A stretch of 64,000 nt of DNA from DASSFG01 sp035547915 (GTDB lineage: Bacteria; Planctomycetota; Planctomycetia; Pirellulales; JAICIG01): positions 54,564-118,563 of the forward strand of contig DASZTS010000078.1 of assembly GCA_035547915.1 (NCBI GenBank), given 5' to 3'. The notes beneath the pieces are model-generated. The model searched no databases, was not told the DNA's origin, and saw only the letters and a list, made by a program, of their open reading frames with translations. Shown piece by piece: positions 25,248 to 36,900 of the stretch. The translations under genes were made by a program, and so were the position numbers. Every line of letters begins with the position of its first letter. Within the stretch, counting starts at the first letter, position 1.

Positions 25248-28200
25248 ATGAATCAGCTTTCCGCCTGTCCCGATCGCCAGACGCTGGCGCATTTGCTCGA
25301 TCCGCACACCAAAGAAGAGCAGGCGGTCGCGCTGGAAGAGCACCTACTGGCATGCGATCGCTGCTGCGAAGCGCTGCGCGAGATTGAAACGACCGACACG
25401 GTGCTCGAAGCCGCGCGCGGCGCGACGGCCCGGCTGCCCACCGACGACGAAGTCCAACGCGTAATCTCCCGCTTGAAATTGGCCCAGGTGCCTTCCGCCG
25501 CGATCAATGAAACGCTGGCCTCGAAGCATGAGGCGACCGAAGACGCGTGGGACCTGGAGAAGCTGCTCGATCCGCCCGAGGGTGAAGGCGAGCTGGGCCG
25601 GTTCGGCGGATACCGCGTGCTGCGAGTGTTGGGGGCGGGTGGCATGGGCCTGGTATTCGACGCCGAAGACCCCAAGCTGCGCCGCCGCGTAGCGTTGAAG
25701 GTCATGAAGCGGTCGTTGGCCGCGCGCGACGAGCACCGCCAGCGATTTCTGCGCGAGGCACGCGCCGCCGCGGCCATCGAGCACACGCACATCGTCACGG
25801 TCTATCAGGTAGGCGAGCACGGCGGCCTGCCGTTTATGGCCATGCAGTTGCTGAAGGGCGAGTCGCTCGACGACCGCCTGCGGCGTGAACCGCGGTTGCC
25901 CCTGGACGAATGCCTGCGGATCGGCCGCGAAACGGCCGAAGCTCTGGCCGAGGCGCACCAGCGCAACTTGATCCATCGCGATATCAAGCCGGCCAATATA
26001 TGGCTAGAAGGCGCCAGCGGCTGGGTCAAGCTGGTCGATTTCGGCCTGGCCCACGCGGCCGAAGACGTACATTTGACCCAGACCGGCGCGATTCTGGGCA
26101 CGCCCGCCTACATGTCGCCCGAGCAAGCCCGCGGCGAAGCGGTCGACGGCCGCACCGACCTCTATAGCCTGGGCGCCGTCCTTTACAAGCTGACGACCGG
26201 CAACATTCCGTTCGGCGGCGCCAGCACGATGGCCGTCCTGATGGCCTTGGCCACGGAAACCCCGCGTCGGCCGCGAGAGCTTAACCCCGATCTGCCCCCG
26301 GCGCTCGACGACCTGCTCATGCGGCTGCTGGCGAAGAAGCCGGACGAACGCTTCACGTCGGCGAACGAGGTGGCGGAGGCGATTCGGGCGATCGAACAAG
26401 AACATCTGAAGCCCAAAGTGCAAAGTCCAAAGTTGGGAAGCCACGCGGGGCGACGTGGTCCGCGTTGGCCGTTCATTCTGGCCGCGGCGGCGGCCGCGTT
26501 CATCCTGGCCGCGATTGTCATCATTGTGCGCGATAAGGACGGCAAGGAGGTAGCGCGCGTGAGCGTAGACGGTGCTAGCGCCAAGGTGCGGACCGACGCG
26601 GCCGCAAGCAACGTAGACCCGGCACTCCGTGATGGGAACGCCGGACGGTTGCCCGATGGGCAGCCGACGTCTCCGCCACGGAGTGTCGGAGCGGCTTTGC
26701 CCGAGCCGCCGCCGCTGGAGGACTGGCTCCAAGGCCGGACCGTGCTCACGGTCGCCCAGGACGGCAGCGGGCAGTTCAAGACGATCCAGGCGGCGCTCGA
26801 CGCGCTGAAGCCGCATCAGGTTGTAAAGGTTCTGGATGGTGGACCGTATCGCGAATTCATCCGCACTGGCGGATTGCCCGAGGACGTGGGGCTCATCAGT
26901 GCTCGGCAGACCGTGATCGAAACGTCCGATTGGCAGGCGCCGGACGGCATGCAATGGGCACACAGTTTCGGCCCATTGAGCGGCTTCCGCCTCAGCGGCT
27001 TTCGATTTGTCGCTCCGGCGTCGCGGCCGCCGCAGTCTTATTACGCAATCGTCCATTGGAACGCGCCCTCGGGATCGGTTGTGGAAGATTGCTGTTTTGC
27101 GAATACCGCCGTGTATCCCCGTGTCACCGTTGCCGCCATGTCCTTGCCGCTAACTCCCACCGACCCCGCTTATGGCCCCGTCGTGGTGCGCCATTGCCTG
27201 TTTGACGCGGCCGCGCTCAATACCGAGGGTGATTCCTCCTCCTTGCTCGTCGAACGAAACTATTTTCGTGAAAGTGTCATGTCACTCCACGGCCGATTTG
27301 ACGAGGTGGTAATCCGGCACAACATTTTTGGTGGAGAGATAGGGGAATTCTTTCTTGAGGGATTGAACGAAGTCGACCGCGTGTTGGAAATCAGCAACAA
27401 CACCGTCTCACAGGGCGTATCGCTGGTGAATGGCGCTCCCGTGCGGGGAGTCGTCTTGCTTAACAACATCACCGGGCGCGACGTCGGGTTCGACGGCGAA
27501 GCATATAAGTTGCGCGCGGATGTCGCCAAACAATGGCGGCGGGACCATAACTCCTATCTGCGGCGGCCGCTGTTGGCCAAATCGCCCACCGACGTGATGG
27601 AAGATCCGGCGTTCCTTTCGACCGACCCCGCCCATCGCGATTACTGGCGCGTACCCTCCGATGGTCCCTTGGCCCACGGCGGCGCCGGCGGCAAGTGGCC
27701 GACGTACATCGGCGCCTTGCCGCCAGGCCCCGCACCCAAAGAAGGCGATTGGTTCACGCGGCTGCGCGAGCGGTGGCGTAACGGGGCCGGCGGCTCGCAG
27801 CCGAAGGAGACGCTCGACGTATTGTCTTTACTCGATCTGGCGCAAGATCGTGTCTCCATCGAGAATCTGACCGGCGGCAACAACTGGCGGCTAGCCGGCG
27901 GCACGCTGACTTACACGACGGACGCGCACTCTGGCAAAATGGTCGCTCCCATCGACCTCAAACAGGCGCAGGACTACGAATTCGTCGTGGACGTTCGGCG
28001 TCTCTCCGGCGCCAGCGTTTTCACGCTCGACTTTCCCGCGTCGGAGAAACTGGGAACGGGCATCGACATCTATATTGGCGGCGTCATCGAGTTGAAACTC
28101 GAGAACGGCGCGCGACATAAAATCGGCGCTTGGCCAGCCGCGTTCCAGGGCGGTGGCACGGTCGTGGCGCGAATTCGTCATGAGACCAGCAAGCGGCCGG

Positions 28201-30881
28201 GCAGCGTCGACGTTTTGGTCAATGGGACTCCGGCCGCGCATTGGCAAGGAGACGTCGCACGGATTGGCAACCCGCTGGAAAGTCACCCTCGATTTCCTCG
28301 CCGGATGACGCTCGGCCTGTTCTGCTTCCAGGACTCGTTCGAGTTCCGCTCCTGGCAACTGCGAGTTTTCGAGGGGCACGCCGAGCCGTTAAGGCCTGTC
28401 GCCAGCCAGGCGAGCACCGCGACGGAATCGCTGCCTTCACACCCATCGCGCAACATCCCGCCGCCGAAAGACATCCAAGAACCGCCGTCCTTGGAAGAAT
28501 GGCTCAAAGACCGAACCGTGCTTACCGTGGCGCAGGACGGGAGCGGGCAGTTCCTAACCATTCAAGAAGCCCTCAATGCGCTCAAGCCGCATCAGGTGGT
28601 CAAGGTGTTCGATCGTGGGCCCTATCGCGAGATGCTACGTACCGGTGGACTGCCGGACGATACGGGGCTGATCGGCGCGCAACAAGCCGTCATCGAGTTG
28701 CCCAGTTGGCTTGACGGCAATGGTGAGCAGATTTCTATATGGGCACAGGAAGTGGGGCCGGGCGACGGTTTTCGTCTGAATGGACTGCGCTTCCTCGCGC
28801 CGCGGCGCGGCGCCGAGCTGGGTTGGGGCGTGGTTTTCCGAGCGAAGAACATTTCCGGACTGGTCGTCGAGGATTGTCATTTCGGCTGGATCGCGCCTCC
28901 AGACATGAGCCAGGCACACGGCTGCTTGGAAATCCTCATGGAAGACGGCCAGGTCGACGACAGCGCGGTGGTGGTGCGGAACTGCATGTTCGACTGCGGA
29001 GCGATTCTTATCAGTCCGCTTCCGGACGGCCAGTGGAACGGCACGCTGCTGGCGGAGCACAATTACTTTCGAAGCGGCTTCGTCAGCTTCACTAAGGGAC
29101 GATTGCACCAGGCGCTGATCCGCCACAACGTCTTCGGCAAGTTCGACGACGCCACCTTGCGCCCGTCGGCGATTGGGTCATGGGGGCTGAACGAAATCGG
29201 CAGTTCGATCGAGATTGCGAACAACACGGCCTTCACCGGAGGGCTGATGATAGACGGCGCGCCGCCGCCGCGCGGATTCGTGATCCGTAATAACATCACC
29301 ACCACCGCGACGAACTTGGACCCCGTGGCGGCGAAGGCACTTCCGGAGATCTCCAAGAACTGGCTGCAAGACCACAACGCCTACACGCGCCGCGGCGCGT
29401 TTGCCAAGTCGCCGAGTGACGTGACATCCGACCCCGGCTTTCTGTCGCGCGATCCCGCCGAACGCGATTATGCGCGCATTCCCGCCGACGGCCCACTGGC
29501 GACGGGTGGCGCCGGCGGCGATTGGCCCGACTACATCGGCGCCTTGCCGCCCGGCCCCGCGCCGCAGGAAGGCGATTGGTTCACACGGGTGCGCGAGCGA
29601 TGGCTCAAAGTAGGCCCGGCACTGGGTGACGGGGTCGCTAGCCCGTCGCCCAGAGGCGACGGATCTTCTTCGCCACGGAGTGTCGGAGCCACTTTGCCTG
29701 AGCCGCCGCCCTTGGAAGACTGGCTCAAGGGACGCACAGTGCTGACCGTCGCCCAGGACGGCAGCGGGCAGTTCGAGACGATTCAGGCGGCGCTCAACGC
29801 TTTACGGCCCGGCCAGGTGGTCAAAGTGCTCGACCGTGGGCCCTATCGCGAGGCGATCCGTACCGGCGGCCTACCGGAAGATACGGGACTGATCGGCGCA
29901 CAACAAGCCGTCATCGAGTTGCCCGGTTGGCTCGACGGCAATGGGGCCGACATCTATATGGCCCACGCACTGGGACCGGGCAAAGGTTTTCGTCTGAGCG
30001 GACTGCGCTTCCTCACGCCGCCTCGGAAGGAGTGGGGCGTGGTTATCCAAACGGACAATGTTTCCGGACTGGTTGTCGAGGATTGTTGTTTCGGCTGGAC
30101 GGCGCCGCGAGAACCGAATCGGACCCTCTCGAACTTGACCATGCTGATGCAAGACGGCCAGGTCGATGACGCACCGGTCGTGGTGCGAAACTGCGTGTTC
30201 GATTGCGGATCGATTGAGCTTCAAGCGTTACCAGACGGCCAATGGAGCGGTACGTTGCTGGTGGAGCACAATTGTTTCAGGAGCGGCTACGTCGCTTTCG
30301 GTAAACGGCGATTTCACCAGGCGCTGATCCGCCACAATGTATTCGACAAATTCGACGTCGCCACGACGCGGCCGGGGGCGATTTGGTTCGATGGGCTGAG
30401 CGAAATCGGCAGTTCGGTCGAGATTGCAAACAACACGGTCCTCACCGGAGGCTTCTCGGTGAATGGCGCGCCGCCCACGCGCGGATTCGTAATCCGCAAC
30501 AACCTGACCCTTACCGGCACGATGTTGGACGGCATAGCCGGCAAATCACTGCTCGAAATCGCCAAAAACTGGCGGCAAGACCACAACGGCTATACGCGTC
30601 TCGGGAGTTTTGCCAAGTCGCCGACTGACCTGACCGCCGACCCCGGTTTTCTGTCGCGCGATCCCGCCGATCGCGATTACGCGCGCATTCCCGCCGACGG
30701 TCCACTGGCGACCGGTGGCGCCGGCGGCGATTGGCCGGCGTTTATCGGCGCCTTGCCGCCCGGCCCCGCGCCCAAGGAAGGCGATTGGTTCACGCGGCTG
30801 CAAGAACGATGGAGAGGTGTCGATCAGAAAACGACGCCGAGCAAGGCTGCCGATATCCCATCGCCGGCCGAACAACGTTGA
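25248..30881 (+). CDS. Fused anti-sigma zinc finger / Ser-Thr kinase / triple beta-helix receptor
   Basis: The 1877-residue product has, in order: a putative zinc-binding anti-sigma (ZAS-like) domain with H-x3-C-x2-C (EEHLLACDRCCEAL, residues 27-40); a Ser/Thr kinase domain about 118-385 with VALKV lysine, HRDIKPANIWL near 242, VDFGLAH near 264 and GTPAYMSPEQARG; a juxtamembrane linker; one transmembrane helix about 405-428 (FILAAAAAAFILAAIVIIV); then the outside part. This holds a right-handed beta-helix module (about 490-840), a laminin-G/jelly-roll-like domain (about 860-1045), and two further beta-helix modules (about 1078-1450, 1488-1855). Each module starts with LEDWL..RTVLTVAQDGSGQF. 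It looks like a receptor whose outer beta-helices sense carbohydrate or wall material and which acts on the sigma factor encoded upstream. GGAG sits 6 bases before the ATG. Confidence 0.9.
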   Translation: MNQLSACPDRQTLAHLLDPHTKEEQAVALEEHLLACDRCCEALREIETTDTVLEAARGATARLPTDDEVQRVISRLKLAQVPSAAINETLASKHEATEDAWDLEKLLDPPEGEGELGRFGGYRVLRVLGAGGMGLVFDAEDPKLRRRVALKVMKRSLAARDEHRQRFLREARAAAAIEHTHIVTVYQVGEHGGLPFMAMQLLKGESLDDRLRREPRLPLDECLRIGRETAEALAEAHQRNLIHRDIKPANIWLEGASGWVKLVDFGLAHAAEDVHLTQTGAILGTPAYMSPEQARGEAVDGRTDLYSLGAVLYKLTTGNIPFGGASTMAVLMALATETPRRPRELNPDLPPALDDLLMRLLAKKPDERFTSANEVAEAIRAIEQEHLKPKVQSPKLGSHAGRRGPRWPFILAAAAAAFILAAIVIIVRDKDGKEVARVSVDGASAKVRTDAAASNVDPALRDGNAGRLPDGQPTSPPRSVGAALPEPPPLEDWLQGRTVLTVAQDGSGQFKTIQAALDALKPHQVVKVLDGGPYREFIRTGGLPEDVGLISARQTVIETSDWQAPDGMQWAHSFGPLSGFRLSGFRFVAPASRPPQSYYAIVHWNAPSGSVVEDCCFANTAVYPRVTVAAMSLPLTPTDPAYGPVVVRHCLFDAAALNTEGDSSSLLVERNYFRESVMSLHGRFDEVVIRHNIFGGEIGEFFLEGLNEVDRVLEISNNTVSQGVSLVNGAPVRGVVLLNNITGRDVGFDGEAYKLRADVAKQWRRDHNSYLRRPLLAKSPTDVMEDPAFLSTDPAHRDYWRVPSDGPLAHGGAGGKWPTYIGALPPGPAPKEGDWFTRLRERWRNGAGGSQPKETLDVLSLLDLAQDRVSIENLTGGNNWRLAGGTLTYTTDAHSGKMVAPIDLKQAQDYEFVVDVRRLSGASVFTLDFPASEKLGTGIDIYIGGVIELKLENGARHKIGAWPAAFQGGGTVVARIRHETSKRPGSVDVLVNGTPAAHWQGDVARIGNPLESHPRFPRRMTLGLFCFQDSFEFRSWQLRVFEGHAEPLRPVASQASTATESLPSHPSRNIPPPKDIQEPPSLEEWLKDRTVLTVAQDGSGQFLTIQEALNALKPHQVVKVFDRGPYREMLRTGGLPDDTGLIGAQQAVIELPSWLDGNGEQISIWAQEVGPGDGFRLNGLRFLAPRRGAELGWGVVFRAKNISGLVVEDCHFGWIAPPDMSQAHGCLEILMEDGQVDDSAVVVRNCMFDCGAILISPLPDGQWNGTLLAEHNYFRSGFVSFTKGRLHQALIRHNVFGKFDDATLRPSAIGSWGLNEIGSSIEIANNTAFTGGLMIDGAPPPRGFVIRNNITTTATNLDPVAAKALPEISKNWLQDHNAYTRRGAFAKSPSDVTSDPGFLSRDPAERDYARIPADGPLATGGAGGDWPDYIGALPPGPAPQEGDWFTRVRERWLKVGPALGDGVASPSPRGDGSSSPRSVGATLPEPPPLEDWLKGRTVLTVAQDGSGQFETIQAALNALRPGQVVKVLDRGPYREAIRTGGLPEDTGLIGAQQAVIELPGWLDGNGADIYMAHALGPGKGFRLSGLRFLTPPRKEWGVVIQTDNVSGLVVEDCCFGWTAPREPNRTLSNLTMLMQDGQVDDAPVVVRNCVFDCGSIELQALPDGQWSGTLLVEHNCFRSGYVAFGKRRFHQALIRHNVFDKFDVATTRPGAIWFDGLSEIGSSVEIANNTVLTGGFSVNGAPPTRGFVIRNNLTLTGTMLDGIAGKSLLEIAKNWRQDHNGYTRLGSFAKSPTDLTADPGFLSRDPADRDYARIPADGPLATGGAGGDWPAFIGALPPGPAPKEGDWFTRLQERWRGVDQKTTPSKAADIPSPAEQR
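28481..30800 (+). repeat. Tandem duplication of a 1.2-kb beta-helix module
   Basis: Within the kinase gene, the module starting at 28481 and that starting at 29702 are closely similar at DNA level over about 1.1 kb (offset 1221 bp, 407 codons). A third, more divergent copy starts near 26705. The two close copies point to recent in-frame duplication. Confidence 0.85.
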
Positions 30882-30988
30882 AGTTCGAGCAGGAAACTTT
30901 TCTAACAGATATGCGCGACTCTCACGTACTGGTAGCTGGTTGAGGCAAATGCCCGCCATCCACTACCAACGCTACGGGAGATCGCGAC

Positions 30989-33900
30989 GTGGCCGGATTC
31001 AGCCGCAGATGGCAATTTTGGGGGCTTTTCTCTTCGTCGTCACACTCGTCTGCGCAACGGGTGGCGAACACGTCCAAGAGGCGTCCGGGCACTGCGAGGT
31101 GCGACTCCTCATTCGGGGCCGGACGTGTACGCCGTGTGACCGATCTTCCTTCGCGCTCGACGCGCTTTCAGCCACTGGAGCACCGCATCGTGCTCGATGC
31201 CATGTCATGGATCGGCGGCAGCGGCAACTGGGATGCTTCGAGCAACTGGGTCGATAATACTACGCCCGGCCACCACGCCACGCCGCAATCGGGCGATACG
31301 GTCACGATCGACACGGGCCCGGCCGCCACCATCACGATCAAGTCTGGAGACAGTATCAACTTGGCGAGTGTCACCACCGCCGCAGCCGACACGTTGTCGA
31401 TGACCGGCGGCTCATTGACCCTCTCTGCCGGCGCTTCGGTTCTCGCCGGACCGCTCGACATGACCGGCGGAACACTCGAGGCTACCGGCAACACCGCAAG
31501 TCTGACCGCAAACAACACGACCACGGTCTCACAGGCCAACCTTTCTGCGGAAAACGGAGCGATCATCAGCCTACCTGGCCTGAACAGCACCGTATCCAAC
31601 GGCACCTTCCAGGCCAATGGCGCGGGAAGCATACTCGACGTGTCGCAGTTGACCACGGTAATCCAGCAGGGCGGTTGGACGGTCAACGCGGGCGGCGGGG
31701 GCAAGGTCAACCTATCGGGACTGACCAGTCTGACAGGCACCCAAGGGATCAACTTCAACGACAACGGCGGCAGCACGATCCTGGACCCGAACCTGACGTC
31801 GCTTACGAAGGTGAACTTTACAAGCGATGGCAGCGACGTACACGTGGCCGACGCGTGGACCAAGTTCTTGAATGGCAGCTTGTCCGTTACCGGGGGTTCG
31901 TACAGCCTGCCCGGACTGATCGACGTCGATCAGTCGAGCTTGCACGTCTCCAATGGCGGAAGCTTGACCTTGCCCAACCTCACGAGCTATCTCTCCAACG
32001 GCACCTTCGAGGCCACTGGCAAGAACACCACCACGCAAGCGCCGAGCGTCCTGAACCTTTCGGGCCTTACCACACTGACGCAAGCAGGTGGTTGGACCGT
32101 CAACGTGGGCGGCGGCGGCGAGGTCAACCTATCGGGTCTGACGAGCCTTACCGGCACTCAAGGGATCAACTTCAATGACAACGGTGGCAGCACGATCCTC
32201 GACCCAAACCTGACGTCGCTTGCGAAGGTGAACTTTACAACCGATGGCAGTGACTTACACGTGGCCGACGCGTGGACCAAATTCTTGAACGGCAGCTTGT
32301 CTGTTACCGGGGGCTCGTACAACCTGCCCGGACTGATCGACGTCGACCAATCGAGCTTACACATCTCGAATGGCGGAAGCTTGACCTTGCCCAGCCTCAC
32401 GAGCTATGTCTCCAATGGCACCTTCGAGGCCAATGGCAAGAACACCATCACGCAAGCGCCGAGCGTCCTGAACGTTTCGGGCCTTACCACACTGACGCAA
32501 GCAGGTGGTTGGACCGTCAACGCGGGCGGCGGCGGCGAGGTCAACCTTTCGGGTCTGACGAGCCTCACCAGCACCCATGGGATCGATATCAACGACACCG
32601 GCAACAGCACGCTTCTCGATCCGAAGCTGACGACTCTTACGGGGGTCAGTTACTCGACCGACGGAACCGATGCGACTGGTGTCAGCCCCTGGGTAACGTT
32701 TACGGGCGGCACCTTGACCGTAAACACCGGCACGCTGACCCTGCCGGCAATGGTCGACTTCGCCAACTCGACTCTCAGCCTGAGCAACGGCGCAGCGTTA
32801 GTTTTCCCGGCACTTACCCAGGGCAGCCTCACTCTGGCCAACGGTACCAGCGTCACCGTGCAAGGCACGCTGATTAGCATGCCCGCCAAAGGCGCCAGCG
32901 GCGCCGTCATCAACTTTCCGGCCTCGCAGTCGTTGACATTTACTCTGGACAACATGGGTACCCTGTCCGGCGGAACGACCTTCAACGTCGGTGCCGGTAC
33001 GGCCGTCGCTTTGAACGGTGGCACGTACCTGGGCGGCGCTACCTTTAACTTGAGCAATGGTTCGACCATCGATCTCACCGGAGGGAACACGACCAGCTAC
33101 GGCGGAACGCTCGTGGGCACAGGTGGCGGTACCATCAGCCTGGGCGCAGGGAACTTTTATCCCGCGGACGGCGGCGCAACATTGAACTTCCCCGGCAAGA
33201 TGTTCCAGTGGACCGGTGGCGCGATGGAGCTTTCCGTTGGCGACGTCACCAACCAGGGAACAATCAACTTGTCCGGATCGAACGAAACGCAGATCTATGC
33301 CGATGGCACCCTTGACGACTTTGGCACCATCATTCAGACCGGCACTGGCGATTTCGGCCTTCACAGCGACAATATTTCGCCTACCACGCTCAAAATCGAA
33401 GCAGGCGGCCAATACCTCATGGAGTCGGATGCGGGTATCAACAATCTCTTTTTCACGAACCTGATCGAGAACGCGGGCACCATTGCCAAGAAAGCGGGAA
33501 CAGGTACTTCCACGATCGAAGTAAATGGTCAGCTCATCAACACTGGCACCATTGAAGCTGAGTCCGGCACGCTCGATCTCGAGCCAAGCTCCTTTGCGCA
33601 AATCGACAGCAACGGCACACTTACCGGCGGCACTTGGAATGCGCTCAACGGCGCGACGATCAAGTTCCACAGCGGCACGAGCATTACCGGCAATGCGGCC
33701 AACGTCACCCTCGACGGCAGCGGAGCGGCGATGCCCGCACTGGCTCTGGCTTCCAACAGCGGCACGCTGGCGAGCACGGGCGGCGCCAGTTTGAGCACGC
33801 CGGGCGATTTCTCCAATAGCGGCACTCTGACTCTGGGCGGCACGCTCAACGTCGGTGGAAACTTCACGCAGACCTCGGCCGGAACGCTCAACGAGCAGGT

Positions 33901-36900
33901 CGGCGGTAGCCCCACCAGTGGACAATTCGGGCAAATGGTCGCCACAGACACCGCGACATTGGCCGGCAATTTTTATCTGTCGCTGGCGAATGGCTTCATG
34001 CCCGTAGCGGGACAGAATTACCCCGTGTTGAAGTACACCCGCGCCAGCGGTTCGTTCGCCATGATCACCGGGCTTGTATCGGGCATGACCGCCAATCAGA
34101 ACGCGACCGAATTCGATCTCGACATGCCCGGCGCTCCGGCCGATCTCTCTCTGTCCGGTGTCACCGAGAGTCCCAACTCCGCCCTCGACGGTCAGCAAAT
34201 TACCGTCGACTGGCAAGTGACCGACGTTGGCGCCGCCAATGCCAACGGGAGCTGGGTCGATAGCGTCTATCTGTCGACCACGCCGGCTATTACCGCTAGC
34301 TCGATCTTGTTGGGCAGTGTTACGCACACGGGCGGTCTGACCGCGGGAAATAGCTATAACGCGAGTTTGAGCGAGGCGGCGCCCGCTTTGGCGCCGGGCG
34401 ACTATTACGTACTGGTCGAGACTGACAGCCACTTCCAAGTGGCCGATGCGAACCGGACCAACAACATGCTGGCCGCCACTACGGGCCAACTCGCCGTCAG
34501 CGTGCCGAGCTTGACGCCCGGCACGCCGGCCAGCGGCACGTTCACTGAGGCCGATCAGGATCAGTATTACCAGGTGACCGTTCCGGCCGGCGGTACGCTC
34601 GTGGTCACGCTTATCAGCGCGGCTACGTCGGGCGCCACCGAACTCTACGTCAGCCAAGGCGCCGCGCCCACGCCCTTCAATTTTCAAATCGCCGCATCCG
34701 CGAACCAGCCTAACCAGACGCTCAGCGTGCCGAACGCATCCGGTGGCACATACTACTTCCTCATTCACAGTGTCTCCGGCGCGGCAGCCACGGCCGGTTA
34801 CACCTTGACGGTCAGCCAGACCAGCGCGCTCGACGTATCCGCAACCTCTTTGTCTTCCGGCGGCAATGCGGGCAACGTCACGGTCGAGGTCGATGGGACG
34901 AACTTTGAGCCGAGTGCGACTGCCAGCCTCACTCTCGGTGCCACGACGATCGCGGCTTCAGCCATTGATTACGTCAACAGCGGCAAGTTTTTCGCCACGT
35001 TCAATTTGACCGGCGCGACCGCCGGTAGTTACTCCTTCAACGTTGAGCAAGGTGCGCAGTCCGTCGCCGCGCCGACCCCGTTCCAGGTCGTATCGGCCGT
35101 TCCGGGCGCTTTGCAGCTTAGTTTAATACTTCCGCAATTCGTCCGATCGGGCCGGACCTCGTCCATCGTTGCCACGTATACAAATACAACCGGCAATGAC
35201 ATCCCAGCGCCGTTGCTAACCATTTCCTCCACCAATGTAAACGTCTTATTCAGCAGCCCGGCCGATCCAAGCAGCTTTGCGGCTACGGCGCAGATCGTCA
35301 TCCCCGACCCGAATGGCCCCTCGGGCGTTATTCCGCCGGGCCAGTCGGGGCAACTTACGTTTACCCTGCTCTCGAACGACACCATCGACGGCGACGTGAT
35401 TCCCGTGCAACTCACGGTAACGCCTCATAACATGGCCAGCGTGTCGCCCGCCAGCCAGCCCCTGAAGTTCGATCCGCTCGACGCCGGTGGGGGAGGGGAA
35501 GGTTCGAGCAGTTATTCGGGGGACACAACAAACCGCACGTCACACGATCCAAACGCCGTGATCGGTCCATCCGGCTATGGCACGCAGCAATTCATTAAGC
35601 CACAAGGGGCTTTACCCTACACGCTTGATTTCGAGAACGACGGCAGCGTTGCCGCGCAGGACGTGACGATCACTCAGCAACTCGATTCAGGACTCGATTG
35701 GTCGAGTTTCCAACTCGGCTCGTTCGGCTTCGGGCCAATGAACCTGAGTGTGCCAGCCGGCCTGACCGAGTACGAGGCGACCGTCTCCTATCACAACGCT
35801 GATGGTTCGGCCCTAAACGTCGACGTGGAGATCAACTTCAATGTGCAAGTCGGTCTTTTGACCGCCTCGTTCATCTCCATCGATCCCACCAGCGGCCAGC
35901 CGCCTACGGCTGTCAACGATGGTTTCCTCCCCCCCGACGACGCCACCGGCATCGGCGAAGGCTTTGTCGAGTACACCGTTCATCCAAAGACGACGCTCAA
36001 CACCGGCACGACCATAGACGCTGCCGCTTCTGTGGTGTTCGACATCAACGCGCCGTTGTCCACAAAGACGGTTAGCAACACGATTGATGCCGGTGCGCCC
36101 ACGAGTGGCATGGTCGCGTTGCCCACCACGGAGACGTCTTCCAGCTTTACCGTAAGCTGGTCGGGTGCCGACGATACCGGCGGCTCGGGCATTGCCAGCT
36201 ACAGCGTGTTCGTCAGTGATAACGGCGGACCGTTTACCGCCTTTGAGACGGACACAACCGCGACCTCCGCGGTGTTCAACGGTGTGAACGGGCACAGCTA
36301 CGCCTTTTACAGCGTCGCGACCGATAACGTCGGCAATGTACAGCCCATGCCCCGGAGCGCGCAGGTCACAACGACCGTCGACACCGCGCCGCCCGCTCCC
36401 ACAGCGAACCCCGACACGTTGGTGTTCGGTCCAACCGGTCCGTACTCCGCCTCGGGGACGACGAGCGTACTGGCCAACGATACTTCGGCCGATGGCCAGC
36501 CACAGAACCTGGTGGCGATATTGGTGTCTCAGCCGACGAGCGGCACCTTGACGTTGCATGCCGATGGCTCGTTCACCTATATGCCGGGCGCAGGTTTTCA
36601 AGGCATCGACCGCTTTTCGTATCAGGTGAGTGAAGGAGGCACCTTAGGTAACACGGTCACCGTAACCTTGTTGTCATACGACGCCAGCCTGGTAGACAAA
36701 CTTTATAACCAGGTGCTCCACCGCTCGGCCGAAGACAGCGGCTTGATTTATTGGACGTCTCAGCTCGACGCAGGACAACCGCTCGATGTCGTCGCCACGG
36801 GCATCTTTAACAGCACCGAGCGGCTCAATCCGTTGGTCACGCAGTTCTATGAGCAGTACCTAGATCGCAACACGGACCCCAGTGGTCTGAATTATTGGGT

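Noticed and set aside
31673..32600. Tandem repeats considered as a CRISPR array
   Set aside because: Units are 417 bp, in frame, and encode protein; no short repeats with unique spacers occur. No CRISPR array was found in the window.
32798..34768. 656-codon minus-strand open frame
   Set aside because: It is the complement of the giant surface-protein gene; composition (R/G/A/V-rich) is what antisense of T/S/G-rich repeats gives.
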